Below are positions 55,677 to 64,000 of a stretch of DNA of 64,000 nucleotides, one piece after another. The notes below the pieces were generated by a model. That model was not told where the DNA came from and ran no database searches. It was given only the letters and a program-made list of their open reading frames with translations. The position numbers were made by a program, and so were the translations under genes. The stretch comes from Trichuris trichiura (taxonomy: Eukaryota > Nematoda > Enoplea > Trichinellida > Trichuridae), in contig JBAJFE010000012.1 in assembly GCA_037903355.1 (NCBI GenBank), positions 62,001-126,000 of the forward strand, read 5' to 3'. How positions within the stretch are numbered: position 1 is the first letter of the stretch; each line of letters starts with the position of its first letter.

Positions 55677-56859
55677 TTAGGCACACATCAAGTTTCGTTT
55701 GACCCTTTTTGGAAGTTCTTTTCCCAGCCTTGACAGCAATTCTTCCAAACGAACAATAAAATCATTTAACTGACTTTTTTCTGGCAGACTAACCAAAACA
55801 TCCACACGACTGTCTGATGAAAACTGAAGTAGCCACTTCAGTGTAGTACAGTAATGTCGCCCAAAAGGTGCGAATTGTAATTCTCCAATGTTTTGGTAAA
55901 CCGAGACCCCTCCTCGACTATTGTCCATTTGAAAACGTAAGCAGCGATTTGCTGCAAGTTTTTCCCATTCCTTATCACTGCTTCCAAATGACAACAGTCT
56001 TCTGTTTGACAGCAAGACCGCCCCTGTAAGATACGCTAGCTTCAGCAGTACATTGTTGAACTTTGAATCGATGACAAGATTGGCATTCTTAACTGCAGAA
56101 TTTTCCGCCGCTATTGGGCTTAGTAACCCTGTTAATTTCATCCAAAGCAAACATTCGGAAGAAGTCAGAGAATTGCGGCACCAACGAGTAAATGTCTTCT
56201 CTGGCAGAAGTGCGATGACGCAATGGCCTTCGCGAAGAAAGCAACGTACACCACATAGAAGTTCCACCAGTGTACCGCAGCTGCAGCCGTCCATCACAAT
56301 TGGCCGACGACGACCATTTGGACAACGGCCTTGCTCTAATGATACGCGATAGGCGCGAAAATAACTAAGAGTAATACTACGTCAAAATACCGCTTAATCA
56401 ATTGTGATACCCTACTAACCTTTCAACCAGGTTACCATCAGTGAAAATCGATTCAACATTATCAGCTTCCGTAGACTTGACTAATTCTGGCTGCCCCTCG
56501 TTATGTAATTCCGTTTTTGAAGACCCATTCTCACATGCTGTTTTTGACGATGAAGACGTAAGGTCCCCCGATTCTAAACTGCCAATGTTTGCCGAATGCC
56601 GATTGGGAATAGATGACTCATTGGGTGAAATATGTTCTTCTGAACGTACAACGGTAAGGGGCGCAGCCGCAAAAACAGTTTTTCCTCACCTACCTTGTAA
56701 CAGTGAAAATAAACTTTCCGACTGGATTCTCAGGCAGTCTAGAAGCTCGCAGAATTTCTGATGTGCCCTTCTCGAATTCCAATCGGCACCAGGAGACTCC
56801 AGTGATGAAACAGGTTTCTCTGCCTTCTTCATTTCGCTTCTCACTACGGCATCACCCAC
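55677..56859 (-). CDS. Second NYN ribonuclease-domain gene, initiator ATG changed to GTG
   Basis: Mirror of 26835-28017, with exons 56859-56694, 56639-56420 and 56364-55677 and identical splice sites. At the start the left copy has ATGGGTGATG, while this copy has GTGGGTGATG (codon at 56859-56857). The next in-frame ATG is codon 10 (MKKAEKP), which would give 348 residues and leave the NYN domain untouched. The domain differs by very few residues from the left copy, for example AENSAV instead of AEISAV and LNDF instead of LNEF. It could be functional with the downstream start, translated weakly, or an early pseudogene. The domain comments given for the left copy apply. Confidence 0.7.
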
Positions 56860-57185
56860 TTCAGCGTCTTTTCAGTTTCGTACAACTTGGCGTTGTTCAA
56901 AGCCGGTCGTCCAAACTACGCACTGATTAAAAGTGAGAACATGGGGTTAACGGTCGAAAAATTGCATTGAACAAAGCCTAGATCACTAACAACGACACGA
57001 AGAATTTGGGTAAACTTTAAACAAGTACAACTAAACGATGCAAGTACAGAACGCATGTCACATTCTACTCCAGCAGATGGGACTACATTTACACGAGCTA
57101 AACAACAACTGTAAAAAGTACAGTACACTGTCTCCATGTGCTCAAGTATCATTGCCAAAGGCTGTCGATCTTTTGGTATAGTAAC

Positions 57186-57628
57186 ATAACTCTTCATTTT
57201 TCTTTTTCTTCTCTTCTCTCCTTTCTAACGGGTGCGTTATTCAGAATACAAAAATTTTTTGCGGCTTTGCGACCCGTTCGTTAGTTAAAAACGTTTATTT
57301 CCAAACGTTTAACCCGCGGAGCTTTCGGGCCACACCGGGGCCCGTCATCAGCGCTAAGTGCGCCGCCGTCGGGTCGGTCATTATGTTAGCAAGCCGCTCC
57401 GTCCGACCGACCGTGGCGGGAACCTCAGCAGTCAGGTCGATCGTTGACCCGTCGGGCTTTGGTCCCACCTACTCAGTCAGATTTTGCGGCGAGCACTTAG
57501 CGCTGATGACGGGCCCCGGTGTGGCCCGAAAGCTCCGCGGGTTAAACGTTTGGAAATAAACGTTTTTAACTAACGAACGGGTAGCAAAGCCGCAAAAAAT
57601 TTTTGTATCCTGAGTAGCATAACTGGGC
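57186..57628. mobile_element. Foldback (long-TIR) non-autonomous element, right arm only
   Basis: Two near-perfect inverted arms of about 120 bp (57240-57361 and 57493-57610) surround a GC-rich centre. They start with (G)CAGAATACAAAAATTTTTT-type ends and contain GTTAAACGTTTGGAAATAAACG. Each arm also carries CTGATGACGGGCCCCGG with GGCCCGAAAGC, a stable hairpin. The left arm of the duplication has an empty site near 26505-26512. CATAACT occurs at both edges (57185-57191, 57618-57624) and may be the target duplication. Degenerate relatives lie at 24060-24300, 59875-60090 and 54744. Confidence 0.75.
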
Positions 57629-58995
57629 TTAAAATCTCATAATTTTTCCGACCGTTTCACTTTTTAACATTGTATAAACAAACTTTTTCTCTGTCGCCAT
57701 GTCGAATTAATTAACTTTTTTTCCAGTGCGAACTTGAAGATTCTATCAGTTTACTGTGACTAAATTCATTTTTGAAATTCGTTTCGTAGATTTTCCTAAA
57801 AAGCCATTTGCATCGTTTAGGCGGAGGGAAGCGTTGTTAGTTATGTATTGCATCTTGTTTCCAATTTTTGCTGACGCAAAATTTCGTAGTTGAAAAATGC
57901 TTATCATTGCATTGTCGGGGTCTCTTCGGTATTCTGCCCTGCGCAAGCTGAGACGGTAACTTCAGAAGAGGACAAGTGCGGATTAAGGAGCAGTGGAACA
58001 ATATGTTCGCCGGCGATCTTCTGCTGCCCTAGCCTAAGCCTAAGCCTAAACATAAGGTTTATGGGTCAACGACATCTTGGGTCAACGACATCTTGCATTC
58101 ATTAATGACACTTCGCTAATCACACTTCAGTACGCAGTATCGTCACGCATTACCGTTTGAAGTTTGTGGTTTGCCGAACCATGAAGACTCACGTACAACG
58201 ACGGTTTATTACGGAGTAAAAGCGATAGATCGAACGTACAGCTGATATTGATAGCCTAAACTGCCTTAGTTCAGAATCAACGCATATATATAGCCTTCCA
58301 CGACTTCTGCCTTGCGCATTCCCACGGACCGCAGGCTGTTCAGCCATCGTTTAATCCGCTTAATGATAGCAAGCGGTGGGACAGGCGCTAGACCTGACGC
58401 TAGCCACCTTTGTGCTAAACCGTCGATGTCAGCTTCTCATGCCGATCCAGAAGTCGTGCTCTGTTGTCGTTGTCCGAGACTTCATGTCGCTCTTTGGGCC
58501 GAGCTCCCACGGACGGCTTTGTGCCCGCACTCATTGGGGTGCCGCTGCGGCCATCTCTGCCACGAAGTTGCCGCGACAGTCGCCACAGGGGAGAATATCG
58601 AAAAGATCCCATTGTCGTTATTGAACACAATTAAATTCATTATTCGTAGTAGGCCACCTTGAAGTTTCCTTATAGATACATCAAACAGGCCAAACCCGTG
58701 AACCAAAAGGCCAACTGTGAAACAACTTAAGCCTGTTAAAAGACACCCCGTCTTTCGAAACAGGGCCTTACCCTGTTCTACCTTTCCCAGTTAATTTTTC
58801 CAGTGGTTTCCAGCGAGTGGTTGACTTTATGATTAGTGGTAGCGACAGGGAGCTTGATTTTCAAAAACAATTAACACTTTAGCTGTGCGAACTGACCAGA
58901 ACACTAGTACATACTCGTTTCCTTATAATCCTGACTCGTATCACTCATAAAAGATATTCCCTTCTGCCATCGCTGCTATAGAGACAACGACTAGT
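57629..58995. other. Intergenic, mirror of 25158-26500
   Basis: Carries three GCCTAA units (58032-58049, TTAGGC on the other strand), a small local duplication of GGTCAACGACATCTTG (58065-58096) not present on the left, and the right copy of the 116-codon frame (58312-58662). No confident gene. Confidence 0.4.
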
Positions 58996-59067
58996 GCCTC
59001 GGGTGGGTCTCGAACCCACGACCTTGAGATTATGAGACTCACGCGCTACCGACTGCGCCACCGGGGC
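58996..59067 (-). tRNA. tRNA-Met(CAT), elongator type (second copy)
   Basis: Mirror of the gene at 25086-25157. The 72-nt cloverleaf, anticodon CAT and promoter boxes are unchanged, including the acceptor C-A mismatch. Confidence 0.92.
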
Positions 59068-59381
59068 TATGATTATGAGCAAACCATGTTGCAAGGTAGT
59101 TACAGAGTTTCTAACTGTGGAATGGCAGCTTTCTAGGTGAATTGTTGAAAAGCTCAAGTAGTACCGGCTAACCGCGAGGATCACTGGTTTAACGTATAAT
59201 ACATTTATGAGACTCCAGATGTAATGGAAGTGCCGCGGCTGAGATAAAGCGAAAAGAGTACGATTCAAGTGTACTATTGAAATGTGTTTCATGCGATGCT
59301 GTCAGCTTACGTATAGTGGAACTAAGCTCTCACGTGCATGTTACATACTTGCACGTAAGAATTTTCAAGCACTGTTCCATT

Positions 59382-59499
59382 GCTTACGATCATACTACGT
59401 TGAAAGCACCGCATCCCGTCAGATCTGCGAAGTTAAGCAACGTTAGGCCGGGTTAGTACTATGGTTGGAGACAACATGGGAACACTCGGTGTCGTAGGC
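59382..59499 (+). rRNA. 5S ribosomal RNA (second copy)
   Basis: 118 nt, differing from the left copy at a few bases: GCTTACG instead of GCCTACG, which stays paired as U-G in the terminal helix, and CTCGG instead of CTTGG near the 3' end. The internal promoter region is unchanged and TTTTT follows. It is divergent from tRNA-Met as in the left arm. Confidence 0.95.
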
Positions 59500-60286
59500 T
59501 TTTTCGTTTTATTTTAGTTTCAGTTTACTTTACACCAACGTTGCATGATTATTTGGTTTTGCAGTATATCAACTAAAAGCTATGCATAATCGCGGGAGAA
59601 CAACTATTAATAGTTTGCAGCAAAGACCCATCTGTATCCACAAACATACGAGCAAAAAACTTCCATAGCGTTACGAGATTCTCTGGCATTCGTCCTGAGC
59701 AAAGTTCTTATTTTACCTTTCATTGCATTCAACCAGCTTAATGCTCACGCATTTACAGTTCGTTCCCACAACGTCTAACGTATATGCCCATAACGCATAA
59801 TGTATGTTTTTCATAAAAGTTTTTTTTGCAGTTCTAAACAGTTTTCTTTAAAGCGTTTATCAGTATTCGCGTTAACTGCGAAGCTTTCGGGTAAATTCGA
59901 AACCTGTTATCAGCGTAAAGGATACCGCTCGCCGACCCGATCTCCATAATTGCAAGCCACTCGATCCGACAAACTTCGTCAGGTACCTCAGTTGTCATGT
60001 ATATATTGAGATGTCGAGCCTCAGTCCCATCTAGTCAGTTAGACAGTGCGGCGAGCACTCAACCGACGTTCCATGACATCGAAAACACTAACAAAAGAGG
60101 TTCCGCTGCAGAAGAAAAAGAAGAAGTGCCTCTGCTCCTGATTTTAAAGAGTTGGCAGAAAATGTCGAGTACGTAAAGCGGGAGTCTGAACTTGATTTGG
60201 AAGGTGAGGATAAGAGTCCATCGGTTGTTGATTTTTTTAAAACTGCAAATCGTCTATCCTTGTCTTGAAATTCCATTTTATTACAG
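59500..60286. other. Intergenic and 5' region of the acidic-protein gene
   Basis: Holds the degenerate foldback relative at about 59875-60090 and an open stretch at about 60113-60200 (RRSASAPDFKELAENVEYVKRESELDLEG) that ends at possible donors. This may be the upstream coding exon of the following gene, but no donor gives phase 0, as required by the exon at 60287. Confidence 0.4.
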
Positions 60287-61297
60287 TCAGCTATCAAAGA
60301 TGGAAGCGTTGAAAATGATATAGAAAGCGTTGATTACATGCGGATATTCTTCAGCAGGTAACGTAGGCATAGTCTAAGGAACATGTTCTACCCACATTTC
60401 ATTTAGCAATGACGACGAAGACCCACTTCGACTACATTGCTGCATGCCTGAAGTTGCACATCCAAAGGAAAATGTATCGGAAGTTTTAACTGCACGCTCT
60501 GAAGCCCACATGCCGCGCAGTAGCAATCCAATGAGTGTTTCATTACTTCCATTTCGCATCGACTTCCCTGCTTTCAGTTATGCGCTTCCGAATAATTCAG
60601 GATTGTACTGCACTCCCAACAGTTATGCGATTTGGACTAATCCAGATTTGCTATGTAGTATGCAGGTACAAGCGAATCACCTCTAGGTGACAATATACCT
60701 AATCATGCCATAGAAATTCTGCTTAGGCGTGCTTTGGCCTATTTTTTGCTCGAGATTGGCGTAATGACAAAAATACTTTTTGAATTACAATATGCTTCAT
60801 TCTAGAGTGCCGATAGAGCCAACAGACCGCACTTAACCGATTGGCAAACTGCCCTTCGCGAAGCTTCCAATGACACCTCTTTGTATCCATTTCGGAACAA
60901 TCTGAGCTTTCCATCTTGTCATTCGGATGAACAGAATGGATTGTCATCAGACACGGAAGAAAGCTGCTCAGACTCATTAACCAAAAAAAAACAACCTGAT
61001 GAAGAAGGAAAAGAAGAATGTCATGAGCAAGGAAATAAAGATGGTCAAGTATTAGTAGAGGCAGAAGATTATGAAAGAAAAGAGGAAAACGATCATAGAA
61101 AAGGTGGCAATTCTCAAGAAGGAAAGGAAAATGAGCAGCAGGAAGAAATAGAAGATGAAGATGATTGTGATACAGATAGGGAAGAAAATTATGAAGACAG
61201 GGATGAAGGTAATTCTGAAGAAGCAAATGACAATTGCGCAGTGATAAAAGAAGATCATTACGAGGAAGAAGAGCAAGATAGTTATGTGGAAAAATAA
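60287..61297 (+). CDS. Unrecognised protein with strongly acidic C-terminal tail
   Basis: Exons 60287-60357, 60407-60665 and 60806-61297 join in frame (introns 49 and 140 bp) into 273 codons. The true start lies in an unresolved upstream exon. The N-terminal part has SNDDEDPL and a Pro/Ser/Asn-rich middle (PAFSYALPNNSGLY, SYAIWTNPDLLCSMQ). LTDWQTALREASND follows, and then a tail of about 100 residues dominated by Glu, Asp, Lys and Gln (GNSQEGKENEQQEEIEDEDD). No known domain. The polyacidic tail suggests a nuclear or chromatin-associated, largely disordered protein, but this is only inference. The left-arm copy is disrupted. It is convergent with the INCENP copy downstream. Confidence 0.6.
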
Positions 61298-62215
61298 AGT
61301 GATTATAGAGTGTAAGGAGAAAGATGTTACGATGGGATCGAGAAATACGATTAGGAAGAAGGAAGGATAATTTTGTCGCTGCAATGGTTTACGCAAAAAG
61401 GATATGTGAAAACTGTATCAAAGCGACAAGGCGAATATGGCTAAACAATTCACAACATGAGAAAACAAAAATCTCAAAAAACTTTTTCCTCAATGCATGA
61501 GATGGTATTTTCAGCAGAAATATGAGCTCAGTTCTTGCCTAAACCACTGAGGCTGTAGAGTCCAATGAATGTGCCAACGCAGATGAAGGTATTTGTTGTA
61601 CAAAGCAAATTTATAGACCTTGGCTACACAACTCCAAGCAAGTTCAACACTGGACAGAACTCTCAGCTGACTGGTAGGAAGGCGTGTAGAAAAATTCCTG
61701 TACAGCGCGCGAAGCAACAAAGGCAAGCGACAAGATCATCCTGACAAATTATTATATTAGTATATCTGTGGATTGGCCTCGTAATTACTGCCACAATGAA
61801 AGGTAAGAATAAATGTTACCTTTCCGGCTAGAAAGACTGAGTCCCTGTTCTGCACAAAGTAAGTCTTCAAGCTTAAGACTAATTGAGCTGCACCATTAGA
61901 ACAAGCAGCATAAGGTAGTTTTCGTTAGGAAATGTTTCGGACCAAAAGATGGTAGCGACAGGGGATCGTACAGTTAAGACTGCCACGGCAATACTAATTC
62001 GATAATCCGCACCAGACATGCATAGGTCTGGTTCAGATAACACAAACGAAATTGTTACGTTTTGGTAATGTAAAACCTAGTTTATTGCGGTGGAAATGAT
62101 TCACAGGAGACAGAGGTAAATAACATAAGAGAAATGGTAAAAGTGTTAGAAATATGTTTAACGTATGAAAAGGATAGCATTTCAGTTAAAGGAATGTTTT
62201 AAAGAAAACGTCGAA
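61298..62215. other. Intergenic, mirror of 21930-22864
   Basis: Sequence between convergent genes. A 71-codon minus frame (61726-61511) has no domain. Nothing supported. Confidence 0.4.
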
Positions 62216-64000
62216 CTAGGAAGCATATTCACTCGACGTATCCCATTGTGCAGAACTACGAACACTATCTGGTTCACCTGCAGTTCCGAATACCTCATTG
62301 AGGCTAATTGGCCTGAGGCAGCCAGCGAATATCCTTTCCGGCTGCTCAATTTCCATCTGGGCGACGTAGGCGAGCTTAACTTGATCGTCTAAGTTTTCAA
62401 AACAATTTGAAAATGTAAGACTAACCAACAAATGTTACTAACCGGTCGCCCATCGCGGAATCTTTTTTGCCGGCTCGTTCTCATCTAAGTCACTTTCGTC
62501 ATCGGAAGATACTAGCCGTGCTGTGATTTCGTACCTATTAATAGAGTAGAAAACACTGATCGACACAATGAAAAGAAAGCGCGAAACTCACTGTGTACAC
62601 AGCGACGGTGAACTTGTACGGCATTCATCCGTTGCTGTTGCCAAGACACTGTCGCTGCCGCTTTCCAGTAATTGCTGAAAATTTAGAGTGAAAAGCTAAG
62701 TCTCAAAGTTGATGCTGTGAAAACCGCTATGGGCACCAACCAATCGAACTGCAAACCCTACGACCTTCTGATAGAACAGACAATGCCGTTAACTCAGGGA
62801 ATGCATGCACCATGGCTGTACAAAGAACTTAACCAAATGTGAAAATAAAAAGTAACAATAATGGTTTTGGCAAAACAGCGGTTGCGGTAGCCTAACGCAT
62901 GCGCACTTTCCGCCGCCGGCAAAAGCAATACCGAAAATTTTATTTGCACATGCACATAAGTTTATGAACATTCACCCAACATAGGCACCAGAAGCACATT
63001 GTTATAGCAGGCCATTACGCAAAGCACAGAAACAGAGAAAACGAAATAAGAAGCTACGTTAACTCCAACACTGTTCACCAAACATGCTAACATTCCCCAA
63101 GCTTGAACTTATCGCAACATTATTCGCCCAATAGGTCAGCCTAAAAATAACTAACTTTGAAATTTTGGCTAAACCGCCAGCATTATTAGTTTTCCTTTGG
63201 TTGCCCATTTCCACACGGAATTAATAAGGGAAACAACGTGCGACATTCTGCCGTTAGGAAACGTGTTCAAACATAGATTGGTACAGGCAGTGAAGGTCGT
63301 AAAGAAAAATATGCTGAAACGGGCTACTGCTCTTAAACAGCGGAGATAATAATAGCTTATTTACTCAAATAAGATAAAGGAGCGTTTAGACCTTTAAAAT
63401 TACAGTGCTAACTCATGCAATAATGTGTTACGCTGAAGACGGAAAACGCGTTGTTCAGAAAATTCAATTATTTCATTCTCATACATTATAGGCACTTTTT
63501 TAAATAACAGGATGCAGTTTTGACGGTATCTTTCATTATGGCATTAAGAATTTGGGAAAACGGCACTCCCTGTCCTCCCTGTCGAACGAATAAGATGAAC
63601 GAAATGTTTGTCTTTTGTTAGAATGATTTCGGTTGTGAAATGATAAGGCGCCGCCACTGTTGGGCAGTGAAAAAATATATTCTTTTATTTTTAAGAGAAG
63701 GAAGTTTCGTATTTAGAATAGCGAATTAGACCTCGCATTGAAGAGGTGCAAATAAAAATGTTGCATTCATTTTGAGCGAATGAGAATTGCAGCGCTAGCG
63801 TTTATCAATTAATTATTTGCACGTAGGAAATTTTGTGTAAGACGAGTTGGACACGTACGGTGAACCACTTAGTCGCAGCAAGGCGATTTGAGGTGTGAAC
63901 AATACTGAAGCGCGACGTTCGGTACTTTTGAAAATGTAGAGCAAAGCGGCTGTTACTTACCGTTGACGGAGTCACTGCTGTTTCAATGGGCTGCTGCAAT
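62216..64000 (-). CDS. INCENP: INCENP, second copy (3' half, truncated by window end)
   Basis: Exons on the minus strand: 64000-63961 (partial), 62674-62592, 62534-62443 and 62388-62216. Sizes (83, 92, 173 nt) and phases are identical to those of the left copy. The encoded IN-box (SSDDE, KKIPRWA, LNEVFG, RSSAQWD) is intact, and donors and acceptors are canonical. One acceptor is changed from ACGTAG to ACTTAG without loss. Whether the 5' two thirds of the gene are also duplicated cannot be seen here. If so, the genome has two potential Aurora B scaffolds. Confidence 0.8.
62675..63960. other. INCENP intron, right copy
   Basis: Mirror of 19867-21470 but lacking the 313-bp solo LTR. The empty insertion site is near 63485-63510. 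No exon or RNA gene seen. Confidence 0.5.

Larger units (their letters stand above)
54962..64000 (-). repeat. Right arm of the giant inverted duplication
   Basis: Reverse complement of 19827-28733. It carries in order a pogo-type end, the NYN gene, a foldback insertion, tRNA-Met, 5S, the open acidic-protein gene and the INCENP 3' half, and it continues beyond the window. It is about 130 bp longer than the matching left segment, the net result of the foldback gain here and the solo LTR gain in the left arm plus small indels. Confidence 0.95.

Noticed and set aside
57493..57545. Hammerhead ribozyme as a firm annotation
   Set aside because: The CUGANGA and GAAA elements are suggestive, but an extra C disrupts the conserved 10.1-11.1 position, and no cleavage triplet with stem I could be placed.

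Overview
The window is eukaryotic, and most likely from a nematode. Genes are broken into short exons by mostly small GT..AG introns of about 50 bp. Pol III genes (tRNA-Arg, tRNA-Met, 5S rRNA) are scattered singly, and a short run of the nematode telomere unit TTAGGC sits inside the locus. Tiny introns with moderate GC suggest a whipworm-type (Dorylaimia) nematode, but that assignment is inference.

Layout. Bases 1-10.4 kb are mostly unassigned, with a transposon terminus, a probable mariner-type relic and two tRNA-Arg(ACG)-type genes, one of them degenerate. From about 10.6-11.9 to 21.93 kb runs a many-exon + strand gene for the inner centromere protein INCENP. It is recognised by the C-terminal IN-box that binds Aurora B, and it includes a tandemly duplicated acidic exon. 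Convergent to it (22.9-23.9 kb, minus) is a broken copy of an unrecognised acidic-protein gene. Then come 5S rRNA, tRNA-Met and a three-exon gene (26.84-28.02 kb) encoding an intact Regnase/Zc3h12-like NYN ribonuclease domain that lacks some expected acidic residues.

Everything from 19.83 to 28.73 kb is repeated in reverse orientation at 54.96-64.00 kb and runs off the window end. This is a giant inverted duplication with a 26.2 kb spacer. The arms have diverged separately. In the right copy the acidic-protein gene is open but the NYN gene has lost its first ATG. In the left copy the NYN gene is intact and the acidic-protein gene is dead. A solo LTR sits only in the left arm and a foldback element only in the right.

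The spacer (28.73-54.96 kb) is a transposon and amplicon graveyard. It holds at least four relics of one pogo/Tigger-like DDE transposon, a hAT (ZBED/Buster-type) C-terminus and a gypsy-type integrase tail. It also holds several direct and inverted copies of an unrecognised gene family with a CCAAT/TATA promoter, one of which carries a 57-bp (19-codon) minisatellite. Minus-strand repeated exons of another decayed family fill 43.7-50.6 kb.

Functionally, the recognisable genes are mitotic (INCENP, chromosomal passenger complex), RNA turnover (NYN nuclease) and translation (5S, tRNAs). They do not form an operon. The notable theme is segmental duplication followed by asymmetric decay around an amplified, fast-evolving family of unknown function. 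All splice models were built by hand from GT/AG signals, reading frame and comparison of the two arms.
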